Positions 1-5,856 of a stretch of DNA of 6,105 nucleotides are shown one piece after another (position 1 is the first letter of the stretch; every line of letters starts with the position of its first letter). This DNA is from Pedobacter sp. UBA1654 (lineage in GTDB: Bacteria; Bacteroidota; Bacteroidia; Sphingobacteriales; Sphingobacteriaceae), in the NCBI GenBank assembly GCA_002320935.1, contig DCLG01000082.1, positions 36,526 through 42,630 of the forward strand, given 5' to 3'. The position numbers and the translations under genes are program-made. The notes under the pieces are model-generated. The model made no database searches. It saw only the letters and a list, made by a program, of their open reading frames with translations, and was not told the origin of the DNA.

Positions 1-29
1 CTTTCTTATGTTATATGCTTTGCTGGAAA

Positions 30-872
30 TTAGATGTTTACTTTAAACTGTGCTAACACCTGCCTTAAAGCCGCTCTATCAAGTGGCTCGTCAAAAGCTT
101 CAGAGGCTCTTGCTGCATCGATGCTCGTGTTTCCGTTGATCCCGGTAATGGTGTTTCCTGCTTGTTGTACATTCTGCTCTCCTGCATACGCACCTTGACC
201 CAAACGACCGTCAGTTTCATCATTTAACGAGATCCATGGCTGCAGGGTACCCGACTGACCTCTGCTGATCCGAATTAATCTGATCTTGGTTGAGTGTCGT
301 GCCTCTACCGCATGCATGCTTAAAGCAGCTGTCAAGTATGGACTACCCAACAGATCTCCCGAGACGCCCTTTGTCGCACGAAGTGCTGTATCTTCAAGTC
401 CTTGAGCAATTTGAAGAAAACTGCGGATGTTTTTAAAGGGTTCAGAGAACTCCCTGTTGCCAGTAAAATCATATGATCCTACACCCACTGGCGTTCCACC
501 AGCAGTTCTTATAGTGTCCTGTAAAAATTTTACGTGAGCCAGTTCGTGATCTCTTATGATCCCAATAGCTGCTTTATCGGCAGCAGCAGTAGCGCCATTC
601 CCAAATGCAGCCTCATTAAATCCCCGAGTGTAGAATGCTGCTGAGAAATGTTCAATTGCTAAGCCCAAGTTTAATGCATTAATTACAGCCGGATTCGCGG
701 ATTGTCCATAAGCCTTCTTAAACATGGTGCCTACAGCTAGTGGTACCGAAGCTGCAGCTATTTTCTTTCCGAAGCTGAAAAAATCTTTCATTGCGGCTCT
801 ACGTGGACTTATGCGCTCATAAATCTCAGCGTCAACCTTTTCTATTTCGTTTAGTATATTTAAAAAATTCAT
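30..872 (-). CDS. Exported ferritin-like domain protein (Ferritin_2/DUF4439-like), second gene of pair
   Basis: This is a 280-residue protein with a ferritin-like four-helix bundle. Seen in sequence: the six ligands expected for a di-iron site are present, one Glu in helix 1 (E74, in AIEHFSAAFY), ExxH in helix 2 (E110, H113), a Glu in helix 3 (E160, in GLED) and ExxH in helix 4 (E190, H193). The N-terminus has SPRRAAMKDFF (22-32), a twin-arginine-like motif, then a modest hydrophobic stretch (about 38-50) and possible cleavage near AYG-Q or QSA-N (55-60), so Tat export to the periplasm is likely. About 87 residues follow H193, a Gly/Asn/Ala-rich tail longer than in the neighbouring paralogue. 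The ATG lies 11 bp after the stop of the upstream gene, so the two are almost certainly co-transcribed. No strong Shine-Dalgarno sequence is visible, as usual in this phylum. The family includes plant desiccation-related PCC13-62-type proteins. Iron oxidation, storage or peroxide protection is inference; substrate and assembly state cannot be read here. Confidence 0.88.
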   Translation of the reverse strand: MNFLNILNEIEKVDAEIYERISPRRAAMKDFFSFGKKIAAASVPLAVGTMFKKAYGQSANPAVINALNLGLAIEHFSAAFYTRGFNEAAFGNGATAAADKAAIGIIRDHELAHVKFLQDTIRTAGGTPVGVGSYDFTGNREFSEPFKNIRSFLQIAQGLEDTALRATKGVSGDLLGSPYLTAALSMHAVEARHSTKIRLIRISRGQSGTLQPWISLNDETDGRLGQGAYAGEQNVQQAGNTITGINGNTSIDAARASEAFDEPLDRAALRQVLAQFKVNI

Positions 873-883
873 GTGATGTCTTT

Positions 884-1615
884 TTAAGCAGTTGGTAAAT
901 TACTGGCAATGATCTCTGTGGTGATGTACTTTTTAACACGGGATAATACTTCAGCTGGTTTTAAGGTTTGCTCCTGCCCGCTTCCGTTAACCACACCAGC
1001 GGTAAAATCGTTAGGTTTAAGCGACTCACTGATATAGGCTGCGTGGCGTGCTTCCACTGAAACGATTTTCGCAGCTACTAATAAGGTATCCTTTGATTTC
1101 AATAGTGGTGCAACACCATTGTAGGCCGCTACTCCAAGGTCCTCAAGCTCTTTCGCAGCCGTAAGAACAGCCGTTCTGTCGCCAAAATTAACCTTGCTAA
1201 AATCAAATGCCAGGTTGCCAATTTTGTTCCCAGCCAGCACATTACTTAAAAGCTCCCGATGTGCAACTTCATGTAATTGAATATCCGTAAGGTAATCTCT
1301 TTCTCTCTCGTCAATATTAGACCAGAATGCCCCTACAACTTTCGTGTAAAATGCAGCCTCCAGTTGTTCGAGCGCAAAAGCATAATTCAGGATTCCAACA
1401 TCACCCGAACCCAAGTCAACTTTATTTTCACCCGGTACAATTGGGTCTGTAGGTCCCACGTAATCTTTATCTTTGCTGCAACCTGCGGCCATCAGTGCAA
1501 CGCCTACTGCGCCCGCACCAGCAAACTGCAGGAATGAACGACGAGGTAAGGTCGAATTTAAAATACGCTCAGCACCCTGAGTTATTTCCTTTTCTTCTTG
1601 TATTAAATTCTTCAT
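884..1615 (-). CDS. Tat-exported ferritin-like lipoprotein, first gene of pair
   Basis: This is a 243-residue ferritin-like protein and the first gene of the minus-strand pair. Its N-terminus shows a good twin-arginine motif (PRRSFLQ, 24-30), a hydrophobic Ala/Gly-rich segment (31-45) and a lipobox ending AAGC with Cys46, so a folded, metal-loaded lipoprotein exported by Tat is predicted. The residues after the Cys (SKDKD) are charged, loosely like Bacteroidota surface-export signals; whether it faces the periplasm or the cell surface cannot be decided. Di-iron ligands are complete: E83 in helix 1 (LEQLEAAFY), E116/H119 in helix 2 (HEVAH), E158 in helix 3 (ELED) and E188/H191 in helix 4 (VEARH). 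Ligand spacing closely follows the downstream paralogue, pointing to an old duplication. The ATG at 1613-1615 is chosen because the Tat signal then sits about 24 residues in, and non-coding repeats begin immediately upstream. Function (iron oxidation or storage, oxidative or desiccation stress) is inferred from family only. Confidence 0.88.
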   Translation of the reverse strand: MKNLIQEEKEITQGAERILNSTLPRRSFLQFAGAGAVGVALMAAGCSKDKDYVGPTDPIVPGENKVDLGSGDVGILNYAFALEQLEAAFYTKVVGAFWSNIDERERDYLTDIQLHEVAHRELLSNVLAGNKIGNLAFDFSKVNFGDRTAVLTAAKELEDLGVAAYNGVAPLLKSKDTLLVAAKIVSVEARHAAYISESLKPNDFTAGVVNGSGQEQTLKPAEVLSRVKKYITTEIIASNLPTA

Positions 1616-1618
1616 GGA

Positions 1619-1650
1619 AATTTAGATTAACTATTTTGCAATTTAGATTA
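1619..1650. promoter_or_regulatory. 11-bp direct repeat with 21-bp period, candidate LytTR operator
   Basis: AATTTAGATTA occurs perfectly at 1619-1629 and again at 1640-1650, separated by 10 bp, giving a 21-bp start-to-start period (two helical turns). LytTR-domain regulators such as AgrA, ComE and AlgR are known to bind paired direct repeats of about 9-10 bp at this kind of spacing, and a LytTR regulator gene begins about 110 bp away. The repeat sequence is only a partial match to the classical LytTR consensus. The nearer copy ends 3 bp before the ATG of the ferritin-like lipoprotein gene, so if the transcript starts further upstream both copies lie in the leader and binding could repress. 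Operator function is inference. Confidence 0.45.
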
Positions 1651-1666
1651 TGTACTAGTATTAAAA

Positions 1667-1674
1667 GAAAGGTA
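1667..1674 (-). promoter_or_regulatory. Weak candidate -7 element for the ferritin-like operon
   Basis: Reading the minus strand, TACCTTTC matches seven of the eight positions of the Bacteroidota -7 consensus TAnnTTTG, with C for the final G. It would place a transcript start near 1660 and a leader of about 45 nt containing both copies of the 11-bp direct repeat. No convincing TTTG -33 element is found at the usual distance, so this is only the best of poor candidates. Confidence 0.2.
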
Positions 1675-1683
1675 TGATAAAGT

Positions 1684-1721
1684 GAGAAATAAATTGTGTA
1701 GTTATTTCTCGCCGCTACACA
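1684..1721. repeat. Two interleaved inverted repeats in the divergent intergenic region
   Basis: GAGAAATAA (1684-1692) is the exact reverse complement of TTATTTCTC (1702-1710), 9-bp arms with a 9-nt spacer. TGTGTAG (1695-1701), lying in that spacer, is the exact reverse complement of CTACACA (1715-1721). The order A-B-A'-B' means a nucleic acid strand could form either hairpin alone or an H-type pseudoknot with loops of 2, 0 and 4 nt; the 4-nt loop would be tight across a 9-bp stem. The block ends 35 nt before the response regulator start. It could equally be a double-stranded operator. Whether it is transcribed is unknown, because no clear promoter is visible on either side. Confidence 0.5.
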
Positions 1722-1756
1722 GTTGATTTCCAATATATTAACACAAACCAATTTGA

Positions 1757-2530
1757 ATGACTAACACAATTAATGCCATAATCGTTGATGATGAGGAATT
1801 TGCCAGATCCTCTTTGTATTTTTTACTCCAGGAGAACTGTAAAGTGGTGCATATCACAGGCATAGCTAAATCTGTAGCGGAAGCAAAAGTGTTATTGCAA
1901 AAACATAAAGTTGACCTGATCTTTTTAGATATCGCAATGCCTGGAGAAAATGGTTTCGAATTAATTAGTTCAGCTGAGCAATACAAGGCACATGTGGTAT
2001 TCACAACTGCATACGATCAGTATGCATTAAAGGCTATTAAAGCAAACGCTCTCGACTATCTTTTGAAGCCCATTGACATTGATGAACTCAAAGAAACAGT
2101 AGATAAGGCTGTAAAATTTATCGAACTGAATAATCATGATTCCTCTTCCGGCGACAGGCTGCTAAACTTTAAAAGCGACCTTGACCACAAAAGTGTACGG
2201 AAAATAAGTTTGCCAAACGGCCAGGGCTACACTTTAATTGATTTAGACAACATCGTACATATCGAAGCAGACAGCAACTACTCTGTTTTCCACCTTCATG
2301 ATGGCGAAAAAATAACGGTTTCAAAAGTCCTTAAAGAATATGAAGAGATCCTTCCCGTCAAGCAATTTGTAAGGGTTCACAAATCCAGTATTGTGAACTT
2401 AAACTATTTGCAGGAATATAACTCCCGGAACGGACTTGAACTTACCCTTAAAAATGGACAGAGAATTGCGGTTTCCAGAAGGCGGGCCAGTGATTTTCTG
2501 GAACGAATCAGGAACTACACACAGTTATAA
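1757..2530 (+). CDS. LytTR-family response regulator (receiver + LytTR DNA-binding domain)
   Basis: This is a 257-residue response regulator acting in the cytoplasm. The receiver domain (about 6-120) has the acidic pair D11/D12 (IVDDEE), the phosphoacceptor D58 (FLDIAMP), the switch T84 (FTTAY) and K105 (LLKPID), so it should be phosphorylatable. A short linker with SSSGD (about 129-133) leads to a LytTR domain (about 148-250) with the typical strand and loop signatures IVHIEADSNYS, FVRVHKSSIVNLNYL and a basic end (VSRRRASDFL). LytTR domains bind DNA through beta-strand loops, often at tandem direct repeats. The ATG is preceded by CAATTTGA with no Shine-Dalgarno, and there is no better upstream start. 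The partner kinase gene starts 11 bp after its stop, so the two form an operon. The divergent ferritin-like operon and its own control region are the nearest possible targets, but the regulon cannot be read from sequence. Confidence 0.95.
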   Translation: MTNTINAIIVDDEEFARSSLYFLLQENCKVVHITGIAKSVAEAKVLLQKHKVDLIFLDIAMPGENGFELISSAEQYKAHVVFTTAYDQYALKAIKANALDYLLKPIDIDELKETVDKAVKFIELNNHDSSSGDRLLNFKSDLDHKSVRKISLPNGQGYTLIDLDNIVHIEADSNYSVFHLHDGEKITVSKVLKEYEEILPVKQFVRVHKSSIVNLNYLQEYNSRNGLELTLKNGQRIAVSRRRASDFLERIRNYTQL

Positions 2531-2541
2531 ACAAAAACCTG

Positions 2542-5469
2542 GTGCTTAAAAACATTGTTCTATATACCTTTCTAATTTACCTTCTGCTATCGGTTGATCG
2601 CCTTTCAGCACAAAACAGCTACATCGAGCATTATGATGTAAAGGATGGTCTGCCCAGTAATACTTGCTTTTTCAGCCTTCAGGATAGCAAAGGGTATATA
2701 TGGGTCGGAACCGATGCAGGTGTTAGCAGATTCGATGGCAAATACTTCCGGAACTTCAGCATTGACGATGGCCTGCCCGACAATCAGATCCTTCAAATTA
2801 AGGAAGACAAAGAGGGCAGGATTTGGTTTCTTAGTTTTAGTGGAAAATTAAGCTTTTTCCATAATGGTATAATTTTCAACAAATCCAATTCTTCCCTGCT
2901 TAGACAGCTAAATACAACAGAAATAATCATATCCTTTTTTGAAGATAGCAAAGGAAGACTCTGGCTTGGCAGCAATAAAAATTTACTTTATAGGTTCGAC
3001 GGTAAAAAACTTGTCAAGTATGTCTCGGAGGATCTCACTCAGCCTTTCACCCATGCTACAGTACATGAAGATTTAAAGGGAGATATCTGGGTGATCAACC
3101 AGGATCTATCAAGGATTTATAAAAATGGGCGCTTTTACCGGGTCCCACACACCCCTAAAACACTATCCCATAAAACTGTATACGCTGAACAAAAAGGAAA
3201 CCTCCTCTTTCTGGACACTGATGGACTTAAGATGCTCAATGATGGTGTCAAACCTGTTAAATCCGACATTCCTGCCGGATTCTTAACCGAAAAGCTCGGA
3301 TTCATTTATGCTGGCCAAAATGAACTCTGGCTGAGCAACAATGAAGGTGTTTTCGAATTTAAAAAGGGCATGAAGCCGAAGCAGTATCTCCACAACGTTC
3401 CGGTGAGCCAGGTGATTAAAGACAGGCATGAAAATATGTGGTTTACCACATCAAATGGCATATACATGCTGCCTGGTGAAGGAAATCGGATGTACATCAT
3501 GAACCAGGAACAAGGCCTTTCCAGCAACTACATAAAGAGCATAACTAAAGACAAAAGCCATCGACTATGGCTTGGCATGGATAAGGGTGTAATAAATGTG
3601 TTGGATGTACAAACTTCCGAAATCAAAGAAATTAAACTCGGGAAATTTGGCGTTAAGAACAACATCAAACAACTTGAATTAGATAGCGTAAACAAGTCGA
3701 TCTACTTTAGCACGGAACTTCGACTTGGTAGAGTTACTGGCATCCATGGAGATATGAAAACTGAATTACTTCGAGAAGTAACCAGTTCTGTACTGGCTAT
3801 CAAGCAATTTAGCTTAAGTCCAGAAAATAAACTAGCAGTCGCCACAGCTTCAGGTGTATTTCTCGTCAATGATTTACTGCATAATTTTCAGTTCCATGCG
3901 CTTAAAGTAAAAGAGGGTGAAAATTTCTATACCAATCGGGCGTATTCAGTACTATACAGTAAGAATACTGACCTCTGGTTTTCCAACACCAAAGGTCTGC
4001 AAACGGTAGGGTCTAATGGCCTTACATCTTCATCAGATGCCGCTTACTTTAAGGATAAGCGTATAAACGACATTAAAGAACTACCTGGTGGGATGATTGC
4101 CCTGGCTACAGATGGATATGGGTTAACCTTCGTAAAAAATCGAAAAATTGTTAAGATTGTCACCATCGCAGATGGCTTGGCAGATAACATTTGTAAAAAG
4201 CTTTTTGTAGATGGTAATCAGCTTTGGGTAATTACCAATAATGGGATTAACAACGTTTCCTTCGAAGCTGAAAATATCAATGTACAGGCATATGAGTATA
4301 CCAGCGCATTGTTGAAAAATGATGTAAATGATCTCTTTATTGGAAAGTCAACGGCATATTTCGCGACCAACAATGGCCTGGTTTATTTCAAAAAAAAGGC
4401 TTTTAGGAAAAAGAATAAAGCACCCAAGGTAATTATCTCCAGTGTTCTGAACAATAACAAATCACTTTCTGTTACAGACTCGCTGGTGTCTCTTGACCCC
4501 TCCAGAAACAACATCACATTCATCTATAGCGCAATTGACTTCCAAAAACAAGATCTCGTTTATCGATTTCGGCTTAAACCTGAGGACAGCTGGACAGAAA
4601 CCAGAAACCGTCGGTTGGAGTTCTCGGCGCTTTCACCCGGGGACTATACATTTGAAATCAGTGCAAGATCAAATAACACCGACTGGAGTGACACCACTAA
4701 AGTAAGATTTAAACTCATGGAGCATTTCTGGCAACGTAACTGGTTCATTCTGGTGTTGTTGATTGCAGCAAGTTTCACCTTCTATAAGATTGCCGTAATT
4801 ATTACCAAATGGCAAAAAAATCAGGAACAAAAACAGTTGGTGCTTAAACACAAGATTCTAATTCTTGAACAAAGGGCGCTACTAGCCATGATGAACCCGC
4901 ACTTTATATTTAACGTGATGAACTCCATTCAATATTACATCAACACAAAAGATACATCCTCGGCTAATAAGATCCTCACTGGCTTTGCACGCTTAATCCG
5001 CAAGAATCTGGAAATTTGTACAAAAAGCTTCATCACATTGGAAGAAGAACTTGAATATTTGAATCTCTACCTGGGGCTTGAAAAAAAACGTTTTGGGAAC
5101 AAGTTTAACTATGCCATAAAGGTCGACTCAGCAATCGACAGGGAGGAAATATCAATCCCTTCTATGCTGTTACAGCCATATGTTGAAAATGCAATTTGGC
5201 ATGGGATTATGCCAAAAGATGTGGGTGGGAATATCGAAATTACTATGGAGGTAGTTGAACAAGAATTTCTACTGATCTATATAATTGATGATGGTGTCGG
5301 AATTGACAACTCACAGAAACTTAAAAAGGGAACACACCAGAGCAAAGGAATGAGTTTAACACAGGAACGGGTACAACTCTTAAATCAGATTGAATCTATT
5401 TCTATTCAAATTTCAATACATCAAAGAGGAAATTCGGGTACAATGGTCACTATACAGGTCCCAATCTGA
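2542..5469 (+). CDS. Periplasmic two-propeller sensor histidine kinase, LytS/His_kinase type (Reg_prop, Y_Y_Y, HATPase)
   Basis: This is a 975-residue inner-membrane sensor kinase. It starts at GTG: no in-frame ATG lies between the upstream stop (2491-2493) and this codon, and the product then begins with a signal peptide (hydrophobic about 4-17, cleavage near LSA-Q24). The periplasmic part carries blade motifs of the form [D/K]xxGxxWxGTxxGVxxFxG. I count 14, centred near residues 57, 99, 145, 187, 225, 267, 303, 346, 391, 436, 483, 522, 566 and 610, matching two seven-bladed propellers. A Y_Y_Y domain (about 655-726) precedes one membrane segment (about 733-752) and a short coiled linker. 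The kinase core has phosphoacceptor H787 (NPHFIFN), N box QPYVENAIWHG (878-888), G1 box DDGVG (916-920), a GMSL variant at the second glycine box (936-939) and a final GTMVTIQVP strand. It should phosphorylate the regulator encoded just upstream. Two-propeller sensors with known ligands bind oligosaccharides, but no polysaccharide genes are present here and the ligand is unknown. Confidence 0.95.
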   Translation: MLKNIVLYTFLIYLLLSVDRLSAQNSYIEHYDVKDGLPSNTCFFSLQDSKGYIWVGTDAGVSRFDGKYFRNFSIDDGLPDNQILQIKEDKEGRIWFLSFSGKLSFFHNGIIFNKSNSSLLRQLNTTEIIISFFEDSKGRLWLGSNKNLLYRFDGKKLVKYVSEDLTQPFTHATVHEDLKGDIWVINQDLSRIYKNGRFYRVPHTPKTLSHKTVYAEQKGNLLFLDTDGLKMLNDGVKPVKSDIPAGFLTEKLGFIYAGQNELWLSNNEGVFEFKKGMKPKQYLHNVPVSQVIKDRHENMWFTTSNGIYMLPGEGNRMYIMNQEQGLSSNYIKSITKDKSHRLWLGMDKGVINVLDVQTSEIKEIKLGKFGVKNNIKQLELDSVNKSIYFSTELRLGRVTGIHGDMKTELLREVTSSVLAIKQFSLSPENKLAVATASGVFLVNDLLHNFQFHALKVKEGENFYTNRAYSVLYSKNTDLWFSNTKGLQTVGSNGLTSSSDAAYFKDKRINDIKELPGGMIALATDGYGLTFVKNRKIVKIVTIADGLADNICKKLFVDGNQLWVITNNGINNVSFEAENINVQAYEYTSALLKNDVNDLFIGKSTAYFATNNGLVYFKKKAFRKKNKAPKVIISSVLNNNKSLSVTDSLVSLDPSRNNITFIYSAIDFQKQDLVYRFRLKPEDSWTETRNRRLEFSALSPGDYTFEISARSNNTDWSDTTKVRFKLMEHFWQRNWFILVLLIAASFTFYKIAVIITKWQKNQEQKQLVLKHKILILEQRALLAMMNPHFIFNVMNSIQYYINTKDTSSANKILTGFARLIRKNLEICTKSFITLEEELEYLNLYLGLEKKRFGNKFNYAIKVDSAIDREEISIPSMLLQPYVENAIWHGIMPKDVGGNIEITMEVVEQEFLLIYIIDDGVGIDNSQKLKKGTHQSKGMSLTQERVQLLNQIESISIQISIHQRGNSGTMVTIQVPI

Positions 5470-5557
5470 TACATATAACCGTTTACTCAAAATTTTCTAC
5501 CACTAACTAAGAATGAAGAGTAGAACGAATTTTTTGCCTTAAACTTGTATTAGAAAT

Positions 5558-5578
5558 TAAACAAACATGGTTTGTTAA
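5558..5578. repeat. 17-bp palindrome, operator-like
   Basis: AACAAAC (5560-5566) and GTTTGTT (5570-5576) are perfect inverted 7-bp arms around a 3-bp centre, and T-A pairing resumes beyond one mismatch on each side. The form resembles operators of dimeric repressors such as TetR-type proteins, or a short RNA hairpin in the kinase mRNA trailer. The ATG at its centre opens only a three-codon frame. No regulator gene of that type is in the window, so the role is open. Confidence 0.4.
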
Positions 5579-5592
5579 AAAGCGTTCTTATA

Positions 5593-5641
5593 GAATTGGC
5601 CAAAGATATGTTCACCTAACCTAAAAACAATATCTCAATTC
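5593..5641 (+). other. Bulged stem-loop upstream of terminator, possible small RNA or 3' UTR element
   Basis: GAATTG (5593-5598) pairs with CAATTC (5636-5641), and AGATAT (5604-5609) pairs with ATATCT (5630-5635). This gives a 12-bp stem with a 5-nt bulge on the 5' side and a 20-nt loop. It ends 19 nt before the strong terminator hairpin. The only open frames here are a few codons long. It may be the 3' UTR of the kinase mRNA or an independent RNA of roughly 100 nt; the best upstream promoter match (TTTG at 5571, TAGAATTG at 5591, 16-bp gap) is poor. Confidence 0.25.
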
Positions 5642-5660
5642 AGGGTTTCATTTGTGTGTT

Positions 5661-5697
5661 AAAAGTGGTAAAGCTAAATCTTTACCACTTTTTTTTT
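5661..5697 (+). terminator. Strong intrinsic terminator
   Basis: A perfect 13-bp stem (5661-5673 with 5680-5692, core AAGTGGTAAAG) closes a 6-nt loop CTAAAT. The T run covers 5689-5697, partly inside the stem. It sits 191 nt past the kinase stop codon and is the first clear terminator for the regulator-kinase operon. The A-rich 5' arm gives a shorter U tail on the minus strand, so weak bidirectional activity is possible. Confidence 0.9.
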
Positions 5698-5713
5698 GCT
5701 TGGAAACCGGGTC

Positions 5714-5740
5714 TTCAAAATTTGCGCAAGTTTCAAAATT
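5714..5740. repeat. 9-bp direct repeats around a near-palindrome upstream of the acidic-protein promoter
   Basis: TTCAAAATT occurs at 5714-5722 and 5732-5740 (18-bp period). Between and overlapping them is AAATTTGCGCAAGTTT (5718-5733), a 16-bp palindrome with a single mismatched pair and an 8-bp perfect core TTGCGCAA. The block lies just upstream of the predicted -33 element, the usual place for an activator site. Function is inferred from position only. Confidence 0.35.
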
Positions 5741-5743
5741 CAG

Positions 5744-5773
5744 CTTGGAAGATTTATTTATTTTTTAATTTTG
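5744..5773 (+). promoter_or_regulatory. Bacteroidota-type promoter for the acidic small-protein gene
   Basis: TAATTTTG at 5766-5773 matches the -7 consensus TAnnTTTG perfectly. CTTG at 5744-5747 is a three-of-four match to the TTTG -33 element, with an 18-bp gap. Transcription would start near 5780, after the upstream terminator, giving a leader of about 77 nt. This is the clearest promoter in the window and makes the downstream gene a separate unit. Confidence 0.6.
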
Positions 5774-5809
5774 CTGTGTACAATGCGTACGCCTCATTAA
5801 ATAAATCTT
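5749..5809. repeat. 12-bp perfect inverted repeat flanking the promoter core
   Basis: AAGATTTATTTA (5749-5760) is the exact reverse complement of TAAATAAATCTT (5798-5809), with a 37-bp spacer. The spacer contains the -7 element, the predicted start site, TGTACA (5777-5782) and the 8-bp palindrome GCGTACGC (5785-5792). One arm lies between the -33 and -7 elements and the other in the leader, a layout that would suit a repressor binding both arms. The arms are AT-rich, which lowers but does not remove their significance. Confidence 0.45.
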
Positions 5810-5856
5810 TTGTATTTTAAACTAGCAATTGTAACTAGCCATTTTATTTTATTTGT

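Noticed and set aside
1277..1537. Open frame of 86 codons on the plus strand
   Set aside because: It lies wholly antisense within the ferritin-like lipoprotein gene, whose reading frame has clear Tat, lipobox and di-iron motifs. The antisense product shows no recognisable domain.
1653..1660. TACTAGTA palindrome in the divergent region
   Set aside because: It is an 8-bp AT-rich palindrome that does not extend; expected by chance in sequence of this composition.
1750..1760. AATTTGAATGA at the regulator start as a third copy of the AATTTAGATTA repeat
   Set aside because: It matches well only in the first five bases unless a gap is allowed, and its distance does not fit the 21-bp period.
1738..2004. 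Open frame of 88 codons on the minus strand over the regulator start
   Set aside because: It is antisense to the receiver domain of the response regulator, and its composition is that of a shadow frame.
4493..4705. Open frame of 70 codons on the plus strand inside the kinase gene
   Set aside because: It overlaps the Y_Y_Y domain coding region in another frame, with no independent start signal or domain.
4390..5088. Homopolymeric A runs (8 A at 4390-4397, 7 A near 4814, 8 A at 5081-5088) as possible phase-variation or slippage sites in the kinase
   Set aside because: The reading frame is intact through all of them, they encode ordinary Lys-rich stretches, and such runs are common in AT-rich genomes.
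5495..5536. Possible terminator right after the kinase (TTCTAC / GTAGAA followed by a T run)
   Set aside because: The stem is only 6 bp with a 19-nt loop and the T run is separated from it. The hairpin at 5661-5697 is far stronger.
5820..5839. AACTAGC direct repeat (5820-5826 and 5833-5839) in the acidic gene leader
   Set aside because: It is only 7 bp long with a 13-bp period and lies downstream of the predicted start site; too weak to claim a function.
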